64,000 nucleotides of DNA from Maea johnstoni (GCA_963942565.1 OZ012697.1:32848618-32912617), one strand, 5' to 3'; shown: positions 19,492 to 31,320, counted from the stretch's first letter. Notes: a model not told the origin generated them from the sequence alone. A program made the numbers and translations.

Positions 19492-19742
19492 GCTGATACA
19501 TCGGTCTTGACACAAATGAAATGAGTCGTAATTTTCATTTTGCGTATGAGATGACATTGATTGATAGGCATTGGAATTTGGAATGGAATAATTTGGTACC
19601 TTTCCAGATAATTAGTTGGATTGTAGCGTTATTTGACATGCTAATATAATCAATTATGTGGTTCCTTCAGGTGTGCTAAACACAATGGAAGCAGGAGATT
19701 AGATGGATTATCTTAATACTTTGTTTTCCATGCAGTAGTGGC

Positions 19743-20034
19743 CAGTGACTTAGCCAGGATTTAGAAATTGGGTGCTTAAAATTGGCAATTGTTAAACTTT
19801 TGGGCGTACAAATTTTGAAGGAGGACCACAATATACTCAGATTTTAACCATAAACATTATAAATTTATCAAAATAAGGCATGATATCCTTATGCAATGTC
19901 ATGAAGTTGAACATATGCTTGAGATTGACATTTTAAGGAATTCCTCCCAGAAAAAATTGGGTGTCCTGAGGGGTGCTTTTTAAGGGTTAGGGTGTCCAAA
20001 AAGACACCCAGACGCCCTGTTGGCTAAGACCATG
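19743..20034 (+). mobile_element. Family L hAT MITE in unit A
   Basis: CAGTGACTTAGCCAGG to GTTGGCTAAGACCATG. The candidate duplicated flanks GTAGTGGC and ATAGTGCA match at only 5 of 8 by eye, so the target duplication is weak. Confidence 0.82.
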
Positions 20035-20233
20035 ATAGTGCATGGCTCCACACTATGCTACTACACTTGGCAAACAACAAATTTTGGTTTATGTATTTCA
20101 TTTGCAAACATTCGGGCAAACAACAACAACAAGTTTATTTGTTTATTTTATTTCATGCTAACCTATAACTAAGTATGCGGTTCTGCAGGTGTGTTAAACA
20201 CATAGGCAAGAGGAGATATACTTGGATTATCTC

Positions 20234-20535
20234 AACCCTTCTAATGCTAAGGCTACTTTCGTCCAAGGCACAAGGACAGAGAGATTTTTGAGAACCATCT
20301 AAACCCTGTCATGTTGGTATTAATTGAATAGCTCTCGCTGAGAACACTCAAATGAGTACCCATTTGCTAGGGTTTCAATATTTTTTTAGGTTTTTCGCAT
20401 TATATTATATTGGCCAAATTAGACACCAGCATAGCCCTACCCTTGGTATTCATTGGAGAGCTCTAGCTTGCTGAGGACTCTCAGATGAGTACCCATGTGC
20501 CAAAGTTTCAGTCATTTTTTGTTTTGTTTTTGTAT
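20234..20535 (-). mobile_element. Family P1 sequence in unit B, two overlapping partial copies
   Basis: CAACCCTTCTAATGCTAAGG starts a minus-strand P1 copy. From about 20447 a second partial minus-strand copy repeats GGTATTCATTGGAGAGCTC and GATGAGTACCCATGTGCC. The pre-insertion site in unit A contains TTAA, in line with the family's target. Confidence 0.7.
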
Positions 20536-21104
20536 AATCCTTTGTTTTCCTTGCAGTATTGGCTCCACATGCACAGGTATGTATGTAATACACTTGGCAA
20601 ACAACAAACTTTCATTTGCAAATATTTTGACAAACAACAATAACAACAACAAGTTTATTATATTTGTATTCCGTTTTTGGAAATGCCATTCAAAATCTTT
20701 GTCTTGGAATTTGTATATTGGGGCACCCATTTTCAAAATCCTTTTTTTATTTTAAAAAATGTATATATATTATACATTTTCTTTTTTTTTTTTAAAGTTT
20801 CAAAATCTTTATCCCCATACAGGTATGCAATGTGTACCTGGCCAGAGGTAATCAGGTATGCTGATTGCCTCATAATCCCCACAGCAGTCACATCACATAC
20901 AAACAAGTTATGTAATGTTATCAGTGCTTAGATAACTTGTTTCCAGTAGTTGAATGGGTGAGATCCAATCACTGCAATTTGACGTATACACAGGGGATAG
21001 TCAAGGTAGTATTTTACAGGTATAGTAGCTAGATCACCTTGTTATATTGATGTGTAACGCAGGGGTGTCAAACCGTCTCATTGTTGCACCAGCGTGCAAA
21101 TTTA

Positions 21105-21310
21105 ACCCTTATCATATGCTACTGGTGGCTAATTTCACCAATACAAAATTATACAAAAACAAAAAAGACTGAAACTATGGCACATGGGTACTCATCTGAG
21201 AGTACTCAGCGAGAGGTATCCAATGAATACCAACATGACAGGGTTAAGATGGTTTTCAGAAATCTTTGTGTCTCTTGCCTTGGACGAAAGTAGCATTAGC
21301 ATTGGAAGGG
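21105..21310 (+). mobile_element. Family P1 TTAA MITE
   Basis: TTTAACCCTTATCATATGC to GCATTGGAAGGG. Full length, about 206 bp. The left TTAA is intact, the right one is changed. Confidence 0.85.
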
Positions 21311-21485
21311 TTTTATAAGTCCCAACAAGTTCTCAGACAGTATGTCTGGTTGAGTCTTTCTGGCTGAGCTACAAGGTTGCTTTTTGCGTAAATACGCAGA
21401 ATATGTTGATTTTGTCATTGATATATTATACTAACTGTCTCACACATTACATCATTGTTCCTACTATTTCTTTGATTTCTTGTAG

Positions 21486-21524
21486 GATGCCTCAGAACAG
21501 TGGAGTTCAAAGCTTACAGGCTCT
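21486..21524 (+). CDS. Candidate 39-bp internal exon
   Basis: A long pyrimidine tract with TTTCTTTGATTTCTTGTAG precedes 21486 and a consensus donor GTAAGTAT follows 21524. The 39 bases are 13 codons in phase 0: DASEQWSSKLTGS. Both splice signals are of high quality, and the phase would fit the first recognised exon of the SFI1-like gene at 48167, but that lies 26.6 kb away and no link is shown. Confidence 0.4.
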
Positions 21525-22240
21525 GTAAGTATCTCTCTGGCTTTATATATTTTCTACCCAATAGAATTTGTTCACTTCAAAATACCTTTATATAATTGAA
21601 CACTACCATACCTTGTCGCTTACAAATGCAGTTAATGTGAGGTCCCCAAGAAGTCACAAAGTTTGTAGAGATTATCCTAGATTTCTAGGCTGTCATATGT
21701 TTTTTTCTGTCATGTTTTTTTGTTACCAGACACTTATTAGTCTAAGTGGCCATAGTGGCCTATTAAGTTGACAATTATCTCACCATGGGAATAGATTCAG
21801 TTTGAGTATGACATGAACACCTCTAAAGATAGAAGTACCAGGTGGTGCCATCTATCTGACATACGTGGTACTATACCACACTGCTTGGTCAACACAGAAG
21901 GGAATGCCAACTCTTTTGGGACTAGGAGCTTTGTCTAAGCAATACCTTAAAGGATGTATGGTTAAATGTCAGGTGATACATATGGTGGTTGTATAATGTC
22001 AGTTGATGAGGAAGGGATTTGACAGGGTTCATTAGGTACAGGTTCAGGGTTGTCACTGAGTATTGGATGCTAATGATGACATTAAGCAAACCACTGAATA
22101 TATTACCCGCCTTCTTTAGAACAAACCCACTCAGTCAAAACAGGTAAAGATTCTCTTGAATGCACACAATTAGGAAATCAGTAAAGGTGTATCTTGCAGA
22201 CAAACACTGGGTAAGTGAACACCTTACATGCACACCTGTT

Positions 22241-22600
22241 AGCGTTGGGAATCCTTGAAGATTTTGAGGACTGATCATCGTTTCACCAGAGTGATCGATG
22301 ATCAGTTTTTATTCAAGGAGATGTTTTTCGTGCACATGACCCTTCCCCATGTGCATCACACAGCATGTGTTGTGCATTTTTCATGAAATTTCAGGATAAT
22401 ACCTGCATAAACAAGTTACAAATAGTAATGCAAACACAGTAAGTATATCTTTTAATTAAGCAAATATATGAAAAACAGAAAGTATGCCTTATAATCATAT
22501 ATGCAAATAATCGGAAATAAAAAATTGTCTTCAAAAATTGGGACTGATCATCATAATTGGAAGTAAAAATAGTGATATCTCCGAATGGATTAATCGGAAC
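22241..22600. other. Possible diverged inverted-repeat element
   Basis: GACTGATCATCG near 22272, GATCGATGATCAG near 22303 and GGACTGATCATCAT near 22540 suggest a decayed foldback repeat. Ends and target sites are not clear. Confidence 0.3.
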
Positions 22601-22635
22601 AGCACTTACAACTGTACCCTGGTACTATATTAAGT

Positions 22636-24271
22636 CAGGACTCATCTAGCTTTTCTTTTGGATGGGCAGTTTCCTGAAAAACGTTCAACTTTGGCTGTTT
22701 GGGATTAATAGAGTACCGTAAATTCTCGCAAATCTCAGACACTTTATTAATTACGATTCTCGTTGGCTGATGGTGGCCGAAATCTACTGAAAATAGCGAT
22801 CAAATGTCCGAGATTCGTCGATATTATCAATTGAAATGAAAGCTACATGTAGCTGGAACTCAATGTTATAGCGCTATAAACAAATGAAAATGAAAAAATA
22901 TCAAAAGTAAGACATTGATATCCAATATAATTTCAACCTCCTCAATCGATACATGTAATTTTTATTTAGAAACGATCATGTTTCGCACCACAAATCAACG
23001 ATTGAACACAAAAAGCAAGTGTTGATTTGTGGCTTCCAACTTTCAGGCCAAACAACACAGAGATAAAATTCCCAGAGCAGTAAAAATCTACAATAAAAAG
23101 ATAAATAAAAACATATATCGATTGCCTACCTTATTATGGTGTCTTTATTTTGTGTTGTACCATCAGTTATAGCCTTTTTCGAAGGCTTCAAACATGATGG
23201 TCAACAACGTTGTCAGGCACTGTTTACGGCGAATTCGATTGCACAATCTATTAGCCGTAGACATTGGACATGTTTACTATCAAGTCTCTCTCCTATAAAC
23301 CGCACAATGAATAATTTCTAAATCGATATAATCTAATAGATCTCTTTCCCGGCTTCAAGAAAATAAAAGAATTATGAAAATCTATCAACTAAAAGTATTT
23401 CTTTTTATTGTGTAAAGTGCGGCGAGGAGACCGCAAAAAATGCCTGAACACCGATTTTTCAAAATGGCAGCTTGAAAAAGTGTGAAGAAATTTGCTTCGC
23501 ACTTGTTTTAAAATGATCGTTACTCATATACAATTAATTCATTTTGGAAAATAAAGTAGATTTTCCTATTCCCTGACATCCATTCGATGTAAATATCAAC
23601 TTTATTGACTATAGGATGTCAGGGATAAAGGAATATAGAACATAAATAAAACCGGGAGTGCTCAATTCAGTAGCGATGTCAACAGCTCAAAAGATCGTTT
23701 TTCTACAGATCACTTCCTCTTTAATGAATAATATTAATGTTTTTCTTTGTCAATCTGACAAAGAAAGACATTTGAGAATAGGTGAGATATTTATTTGACC
23801 TATTTTTTCAAGTTATTTCGCCAATCATGTTGGATAACTTCTTGATTAATAGAAGTTACCCAACATGGGCAGGGCCAGTGAGGAGCAAAGGTGAGTGGCT
23901 CTTTAATACCGGGCGTTGCCAGTGATCCGCGCTACGAAATTTACTTGGTGGCCGACTTTTGGTGAAATTTGTCCTTGGATGAATCGGGGGTGAGCGAAAT
24001 TCCCCAGTAATTATTTTGTAAATGAATTATAGTGGCCGAGTTTCCTAGGGCGGCCGAGATTTCCGAGGATTTACGGTAAATCTTTTTTTTTTAAATTCTT
24101 TTTTTTTAAAGACATGGCTGAAGTGTAAATTGCCCTTTTAGACACAATAAGCTATTAAATGTGGTTGTTATAAGGATTTGAAGAGGCTGGGTAGCTAAAT
24201 CTGGACGAGCAGAAATTTTAAGAATGTTGTTTTGGACAGGCATTTTAAAATCCTATCCTAAGACCCTGGAC
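22636..24271 (-). mobile_element. Family F hAT-like element split by a 1.36-kb insertion
   Basis: GGGCAGTTTCCTGAAAAACG on the left and, from 24105, CATGGCTGAAGTGTAAATTG to CCTAAGACCCTGG on the right correspond to the two halves of the minus-strand F copy at 61256-61557. Confidence 0.7.
22714..24078. mobile_element. 1.36-kb TA-flanked inverted-repeat element nested in family F
   Basis: The left end TACCGTAAATTCTCGCAAATC mirrors the right end, complement TACCGTAAATCCTCGGAAATC, a 21-bp repeat with few mismatches. If TA is the duplicated target, this follows the Tc1/mariner pattern. A second inner pair is the ATCTCGGCC-type motif GGCCGA. A paired CCCTGACATCC/GGATGTCAGGG motif lies near 23570-23630. 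No transposase frame of useful length is found. Confidence 0.7.
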
Positions 24272-24899
24272 TTGGGTAAACACAGGGGAAAGATTAATAT
24301 TTGTTTTTGATAACTGAAAACATCACATACACTTGACAGGCTTCTGTGCTCTCCTATACAGTGTCAAAAACAATTTTTATGAGTGGTGTCTTATAAACAC
24401 TTCGTTCTAAGACCCTACTTAGGAAATATCCTGGTATTGTTATTAATATCCCCTATAAGCTGCTTTAAAGACCTTTATACCAATAATGGAAGCTTGACTG
24501 AGCACAAGGTTATGTTCTTGCCCTAGCAGACTCTGACATAAGTACATAAGGGGTGAAAGCCCCTTTTTCAAATATTCACTTGCCGGGGTAAGTCGGTGCC
24601 TTGACTGGTTCATTTTAGCAGCTCAAGGTAGATATATGGTTCATTGATTTCAAGTAAGACTGAATAAAGGTGACAACTCTTGGCAAGAAGATCAAAATTC
24701 TAGATTCTATAAGGCATTGTTCCGCATCCACAACGGAGCTCTTACAGAAGTCTAGATCGTCTAGGTCAGTTAACACTCCCAAAAGCTAGACCTGTAAGAA
24801 TAACTGTTGTTGGTGTCTTTATACTTTAATCCCTATTTGTTTGCGACCACTTGAGGGTTCTTTATCCCACCTCTGAAGGCTTGGCTGGTCACAGGTCAT

Positions 24900-25305
24900 T
24901 CCTTAACCCTTAGCCACTCAATTATTCATGCATGTAATACCCTAAAAAAGGCCTCACTATTTCGACGAATTTGTTCTTACAAAAGCATCTTTTCAAAAAT
25001 TATTTGAAGGAGAATTATTGACCCACACTAAACCTATAACTCTCCTACAAATATTTTCTGAATTGATGTTTGATTTGTAAGTTATTTTGAAAAGTGTCAA
25101 AGGTCCAAAAGAACTATTTTGATGACGTTGGTCTTACAAAAGCTTCTTTTCAAAAATTATTTGAAGGAGAAATGTGGACCTGAGCTAAGCCTATAACTCT
25201 CCTTCAAATATTTCTTGAATTAATGTTTGATTTGTAAGTTATTATCAAAAGGGTCAAAGGTCCATAAGACGTTTGTCAAAGGTGCCAGGCATGAATGGTT
25301 CATAT
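24900..25305. mobile_element. Family P2 element with internal tandem duplication
   Basis: It is bracketed by TTAACCCTTAGCCACTC-like and GCCAGGCATGAATGG ends. About 165 bp of the interior (TCTTACAAAAGC, TCAAAAATTATTTGAAGGAG, CAAATATTT, GATTTGTAAGTTATT) is present twice. Confidence 0.65.
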
Positions 25306-25639
25306 TAGATATACCTCTGCAATGCCACAGGCTATATATATAAAGCCGCTGAAGGTTTTCACTCCAGTGGTGTTTTAAATGCTGCCACAACGATTTAAAT
25401 TGTTTACGGTTGAGTAGCAGTTGTGAAGGTCATACATATAGGCTTCTTCATAGATGTATCCAACACTTGTGGAAGCTACATTAGGTAATTTTTGTATAAG
25501 AATTGGGGTTGCCATATTTGGACATTAAAGTGGATCTGTAGTACCAGGAATAGTCTATGATTTCAAAGACTGTTCCTGGTACTAATTGCAGTAAACATTT
25601 GAAACTAACTTGTCCACTACTATATGGATGCTACAATTC

Positions 25640-25860
25640 TAAAAAAAACACCTCAAGGTGCAACATAGGTTCCAAAACATTACTTGCCAAGTGGGGCAAG
25701 CTGCCCTTAAGTTTACTTGCCCCGCCGGCACTTCCACTCGCCCTGCCACTCTGTTAAACAAAGGTGTGTTACATTGTGAGAACTAAGCCCAAAACATAAC
25801 TTGCCAAGCGGGGCAAGTTAGGGTCTTGTTCTGCTTGCCCGATTGTCGTTTCTTGACGAA
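25640..25860. repeat. CTTGCC/GGGGCAAG repeat stretch
   Basis: TTGCCAAGTGGGGCAAG and TTGCCAAGCGGGGCAAG occur 120 bp apart, with ACTTGCCCCGCC between. Related to 8292-8740. Confidence 0.45.
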
Positions 25861-25903
25861 TTCACTCGCAACTTGCAACAGGGTAAGTGGTTATGTTGCA
25901 CGC

Positions 25904-26860
25904 TGACAAGGTATACAGTATATGAGAGCCTAGATTCTAGGCTAGCACTTGACTTGTCCCACCCTGCACTTCCCTTCGTAATACTATTACCCTGCAATGA
26001 TCTGGCCCATAGTGCCCACTCATGTGGAATGCTACTACTGCTCCTGGGGCTGCTGCTTTATTTCAAATCTCACTGCCACAATATTAACCCATTCACACTC
26101 AGGAGTTCCTCTTGAAATATCGTCTGCCACTTTCATACTTTTGAAAATAACTTGAGAATGAAGCGAAATTTCACAAAATATTTGAAGGAGATTTGTTGTT
26201 TGTCTTCTGAATAACATTTCTCATTCTAATGTTTACCAAAAAATGCTTTTGTAAGGGAAATATTTCCAAAATCGTCAGGTCTCTTTTGGCCGCTCTTAGT
26301 GTTAATGGGTTAACACGGCATACAGTATATGACAGCCTAGATTCTAGGCTAGCACTTGACTTGTCCCACCCGCCACCTCCCTTAGTAATACTATTCCCCT
26401 GCAATGATCCAGCCTATAGTGCCCACTCATGCGGAATACTACTACTGCTCCTGGGGCTGCTGCTTTATTTCAAATCTCACTGCCACAATATCAACACGGC
26501 AGACAGTATATGGCAGCCTAGATTCTAGGCTAGCACTTGACTTGTCCCACCCGCCACCTCCCTTCGTAATACTATTCCCCTGCAATGATCCGGCCTAATA
26601 GTGCTCACTCATGCAGAATACTACTACTGCTCCTGGGGCTGCTGCTTTATTTCAAATCTCACTGCCACAACATTAACACGGCATACAGTATATGACAGCC
26701 TAGATTCTAGGCTAGCACTTGACTTGTCCCACCCGCCACCTCCCTTAGTAATACTATTCCCCTGCAATGATCCGGCCTATAGTACTCACTCATGCGGAAT
26801 ACTGAGCACTGCTCCTGCGGCTGCTTCATTTCAAATCTCACTGCTGTGCAGTCAGTTGTG
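25904..26860. repeat. 181-bp tandem repeat, four units, one split by a MITE
   Basis: Units start near 25904, 26310, 26491 and 26673. Each holds TACAGTATATG, CAGCCTAGATTCTAGGCTAG, GACTTGTCCCACCC, CCTGCAATGATC and GCTCCTGGGGCTGCTGC. The first unit is separated from the second by a P2 element at 26098-26309. Units read open in several frames, but differences do not follow codon positions, so this is not a protein repeat. Confidence 0.9.
26098..26309. mobile_element. Family P2 MITE with proven TTAA target
   Basis: The 212-bp element CCCATTCACACTCAGG ... TTAGTGTTAATGGG lies between TTAA (26094-26097) and TTAA (26310-26313). The empty site CACAACATTAACACGG is preserved at the corresponding junction of the repeat array near 26667-26682. 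Confidence 0.92.
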
Positions 26861-26904
26861 CAGAGGGCCTGGCAGACACTCGGTCGGCTTATAGTTTGGG
26901 AAAC

Positions 26905-28008
26905 TATGCTGAAGATTTGTGTTAGCAACACTCCGAAACTTTACTGAAGGATTAGTGCGGAAATGGTACAGATCAGGATCCATAATAGCGCTGTGAATAG
27001 GAATATTTGAAGTATCTACTGAGCAGTTTTTGCAAATTAATTCACCAAAGGATTTGTGTGAGCAACACTTCGAAACTTAGGATACATACTATTAGTTTGC
27101 ATAGGCATATTTGAAGTATCTACGGACCAGTTTTTGCAAATTAATTCACCAAAGGATTTGTGTGAGCAACACTTCGAAACTTACTGAAGGATTAGTGAGG
27201 GTGTGATACTGAAGGATACATACTATTAGTTTGCATAGGCATATTTGAAGTATCTACGGACCAGTTTTTGCAAATTAATTCACCAAAGGATTTGTGTGAG
27301 CAACACTTCGAAACTCACTGAAGGATGAGTGAGGTAATACTGAAGGATCCATAATAGCAGTGTGATTAGGAATTATCATCTGAAGTATCTACAGAGCAGC
27401 TTTTGCACAAGGATTTGTGTAAGCAACACTGCGAAACTCACTGAAGGATAAATATGGATATGACGCTGAAGGATACATAATATCAGTTAGCAGAGCAGTT
27501 TTTGAAATTAATTTGCTTGAGGATTTGTGGTAGCACCTGGACTTGAAGGTTCACTGAAGGATGCTCATAGCATGAGGAAATCTTTAGCGATCTATGGCTT
27601 CTGAGTTCTTGCAAAATCACTAAAGGACTTGCGGGGAACAGTCTTTAAGGATTCCCAAAGGATTTATATTGTTGCAGTGTTGGAGATCATTGAAGGATTT
27701 GTGTTTTGGAATACCCAATGGATTAATAGCTTAATCTTTTATCATCAGGAGATTTGTGTTTGTATATTGCTAAAGGAATTTTTGAAGCAGTTTTGGAGAC
27801 TGGATTATGGAATTGCATTTTGTAATCCAAGAAGGATTAATTATAAGCATAATCTTTTATCGTTATAAGGATTTGTGTTCGATCAATCGCAGAAGGAATT
27901 TTTGTAGCAGTTCCAGATGAATCTTTTGTAGAAGATGGATATATGGAAGTGATATACTGACTTATATACATAACTTCCAAGATCAGAGTACCAAATACTG
28001 GCTGATGC
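26905..28008. repeat. Degenerate tandem repeat stretch, units about 100-135 bp
   Basis: The phrase GGATTTGTGTGAGCAACAC-TCGAAACT recurs at about 26915, 27050, 27165, 27290 and 27412, with CATATTTGAAGTATCTAC and TTTTTGCAAATTAATTCACC between. Two middle units are nearly identical. Beyond 27560 only the short AAGGATTTGTGT motif persists. No coding potential is evident. Confidence 0.75.
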
Positions 28009-28066
28009 AGGTAGGTGTTTGAAACAGAGTGATTCTTAACTGAATTATTTTATTTATAGTGTTATT

Positions 28067-28345
28067 CAGGGTCTTAGCCAGGATTTAGAAACTAGGTGCT
28101 CAAAATTACCCCTTGCAAAATTTTTGGGTGTCCTTTTTTCAAGGAAGGCATCGATATACTCAGATTAGAACCATACACATATATATTAACTCTTTGAAGT
28201 GAGGCATATTCTCATATTATATATGTCATAGGAATTATATCATGGTTGAAAACTTGAATTATCATAATGCTTGAAATTGACATTTCTGAAATTACTCACA
28301 AAAATCATTGGGTCTCCAAATGACACCCTGCTAGCTAAGACTCCG
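28067..28345 (+). mobile_element. Family L hAT MITE
   Basis: CAGGGTCTTAGCCAGG to GCTAGCTAAGACTCCG. Flanks GTGTTATT (28059-28066) and CTGCTATT (28346-28353) agree at 6 of 8. Confidence 0.8.
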
Positions 28346-28526
28346 CTGCTATTTATATTCTACAACCCGATATTGCAAATATTTCTTGTTCTATGTTTAG
28401 CCCCCCTAGGGTACCTGTGTGGGACTGGGTCCCCCACTCTATGTGTTTGCATGTGTGCCCGGAGCTATGTAGTGTGTAGTGTACATTTCCAGACATGGAG
28501 ATTTGATGGTTGATAAGTCAATGTAG

Positions 28527-29075
28527 TTAACCCTTATGTTGCGGGTGGTTAGATTTGCCATTGCAAAATGATGCAAAAAATCCTGAAAAATGACTAAAAC
28601 CCTGGCAAGAAAACAGCATGGATAGGGGAATTTAACCCTCATGCTGCTAGTGGCTAATTTTGCCAATACAAAATGATGCAAAAAATCACGAAAAATGACT
28701 GAAACCCTGGCATATGGGTACCCATCTGAAATGTGCTCAGCTAGAGCCATCTAATGAATACCAACATGACAGTGTTTAGATGGTTATCAAAAATCTTTGC
28801 ATCCTAATGTGCTTTGGATGAAAGTAGCCTTTATTTTTTCCAATGCTGAGGTTACCTTCATCCAAAACACAAGGATGATAACATCCAAACCCTGTCTTGT
28901 TGGTATTCATTGGAAAGCTTTCTGAGTACTATCAGATGAGTACCTATTTGCCAGGGTTTCAGTCATTTCGACAAATGACTCATTTTCATTTTTCAGTCAA
29001 ATGACTCATCTTTCTGATTTTTTGCATCATTTCATGTTGACCAAATTAGAAACCAGCAGCTAAAGGGTTAATCAG
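28527..29075. mobile_element. Cluster of family P1 MITEs in both orientations
   Basis: A head fragment (28527-28610), a full plus copy (about 28630-28850) and a full minus copy (about 28851-29075, ending AAAGGGTTAATC) lie next to each other. The last two face each other as an inverted pair. Confidence 0.75.
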
Positions 29076-29877
29076 ACATGGAGATGTGATGGTGATAAGT
29101 CAATGTATTAAATCAGGCTTCAGCATGGTGGGTCTAGTCAACGTTTAGCTCCACATTACATGTGAATAGCAAGCCTAAATAAACAGTGATTTTCCACTCC
29201 ACGCGGCCTGGTCGTAGGGGCTTCATATCTTGCATTCTTCGGGTGTTGCTAAGGACGCTACTACCACTGAATCTGCGAACCATGTGAATGTGTTCCATCA
29301 TTGTGCTGTTTGAATAGTAGTGAAAAGATTCCTATCCTTTTCATCCCACATACCATGTAGGTCTAGGTAGCTTTCTAGGTAGGGTTTTGACATGTGCAGG
29401 GCTCGAAATCTTTTTATCCATTCCTGTGACTGCACTAGAAAAAGAATGCAAAACTTATCTTAAATCATGTAAATATAGTTTAGATCAACAGATGATTGGT
29501 AATGAATTCCACTAACTGACTCCCATTCCTAATTTTGAAGATGTAATGTAGATGAAATGACTTAACAACCGTAATGTATAATCTGATTTGTATGACTTTG
29601 GCACCTGACCAATTCCGTCCAACTGCAAAGCTGAGCTGGAGCAGATGCAAGGTTTAGCACATTAATGCATTCATTTACAATTAAACATGTGATTCATGCC
29701 TAACAGTTCCTCCTGAAACTGTCATCTGCATCTAGATCCGATGATACTGATGACAATAATTCAGAAACAAATATTGATTTTACAAAGCATTTAAATTTTG
29801 AAGGTGAGAATTTGCCCTTGTTGGTTAAGAATTCTCCTTCAGATCTGTTCTTGTCTCACTTAATTGACTTGTATGTT

Positions 29878-30088
29878 TTAGCCACTATGCTTTTGGTGGC
29901 TAAGTTTGCTAATACAAAATGATGCATCAGAGCTGAAAAATGACTGAAACTCTGGCACATGAGTACTCATCTGAGAGTACTCATTGAGAGCTATTTAATG
30001 GATACCAACATGAATGGGTTTAGATGGTTATCAAAAATCTTTGTCCTTGTTCATTATGCGAAAGTAGCCTTGGCATTGGAAGGGTTAA
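29878..30088 (+). mobile_element. Family P1 TTAA MITE
   Basis: From TTTAGCCACTATGCTTTTGG to GGCATTGGAAGGGTTAA; the interior matches other P1 copies (CTCATCTGAGAGTACTCA, CTTTGT). Confidence 0.8.
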
Positions 30089-30544
30089 ATTAACATGTAC
30101 GTTTCAGCCACAGTGTATACTTATGTGTTCAATTAGTCACACTTAACATATGTGCGCAAGTCACAGTTATATCTAAGTTACAGTTTAAGAAGTTACAGTG
30201 ACCGGTAAAGGCGGTCACTTCATAAATGGCTACAAGTTGAAAAATATGTCTTGCTCATAATCTGTGCCATTGTTACATAATTCTAAGCTGGCTCAAAGTG
30301 TTTTTGTCACAGCTTGAAAGACCTAATCCCATGTTGAGGTCAAGGGATTTAAGTTCTCCTCAGACCACACTGTAATAGAACAATAGTGCCTTACTGTTGA
30401 GAATTGCCTTTCTTTAATCTATCAGGCCAGTGCCAGAAGAAAGTGACCGTTATCCTTATTTTGAAGTTATATAACAGGATTGGTACCTTTGAAATTTCAA
30501 GATACTGTACACTGTTAGTATTTTATCAATGATACCATGCCATA

Positions 30545-30760
30545 GCCCTTATATATGCTGCTGGTGGCTAATTTTGCCATTACTAAATGATGCAAAAACC
30601 CTGAAAAATTATTGTAACCCTGGCAAATGGGTACTCATTTGAGAGTATACTCAGCGAGAGCTATCTAATGAAAAATATGACAGGGTTTAGATGGTTTTCA
30701 CAATTCTTTACGTCCTTGTGCTTTGGACAAGAGTTAAGCCTCAGCATTGAAAACATTTAC
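30545..30760 (+). mobile_element. Family P1 MITE, diverged right end
   Basis: GCCCTTATATATGCTGCTGG to CCTCAGCATTGAAAAC; right end altered. Confidence 0.78.
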
Positions 30761-31015
30761 ATTATTTAGCAATATTTGGAAATGTTTTCAATTTTCCATT
30801 ATTTAGCCATAATTGAAAATATTTTCTTTTTATATCATTTAGCCAAATTTGGAAATATTTTCAATTTACATTATTTAGACATATATAGAAGTATTTCATT
30901 CTACACTCTTTAACCATATTTGAGAATCATTTACATTCTACACTAATCATTTGGCCATATTTGGAAATATTTTCCATTCTACATTATTTAGCCATAATTT
31001 CCATTCTACAGTATA
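30761..31015. repeat. Minisatellite of about 40-45-bp units
   Basis: ACATTATTTAGCCATATTTGGAAATATTTTC-type units (quoted in parts: ATTATTTAGCCAT and TTTGGAAATATTTTC) repeat about six to seven times with decay. Confidence 0.75.
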
Positions 31016-31049
31016 CTGTATAGAAGGCATACTTTCTAATTCATCCACA

Positions 31050-31320
31050 ACTGGATTTTAATCTTTTAACATGTAAATAATGACCATTTAAATGGTGTGA
31101 CGACTCAAATTGCATTATGTGTGCTATAAATCTCGGTCAGCGTTCATTTTGAAGTGCCGTACGTCATAATTAAGACGCGCATTATGCTCTCTGGCTTTAT
31201 TAATTTTGGTGCCGGGAAAAGACACCTGGGAATCATCAGCGGAGGTCACGGAACTGCGCCGCATTAAATATTCATAGGAATAAAAAGTTGAAGAAGTCAT
31301 TGTGTCTGCAGATGTATTTT
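31050..31320. other. Repeat-free island, possible conserved non-coding element
   Basis: This stretch is GC-richer than its neighbours. It carries CATAATTAAGACGCG, CTTTATTAATTTTGG and GCATTAAATATTCATAGG, all homeodomain-like cores, and no window repeat. No gene is seen. Confidence 0.25.

Larger units (their letters stand above)
19637..20660. repeat. Two-unit segmental duplication, each unit split by a different MITE
   Basis: Unit A (about 19637-20145) and unit B (about 20150-20660) share GGTGTG(C/T)TAAACACA, TGGATTATCT(T/C)AA, CTTTGTTTTCC(A/T)TGCAGTA, TGGCTCCACA and ACACTTGGCAAACAACAAA, then ACAACAACAAGTTTATT. Unit A is interrupted by an L element at 19743-20034, unit B by P1 sequence at about 20234-20535. 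Each unit therefore shows the other's pre-insertion site. Confidence 0.85.

Noticed and set aside
23136-23321. 61-codon frame inside the 1.36-kb TA-flanked element as a transposase piece
   Set aside because: No DDE, helix-turn-helix or other transposase motif is recognisable, and its length is within chance expectation.
27900-28008. Exon ending at the GCAG-GTAGGT donor
   Set aside because: All frames upstream have early stops and the acceptor is poor. A non-coding exon cannot be excluded but is unsupported.
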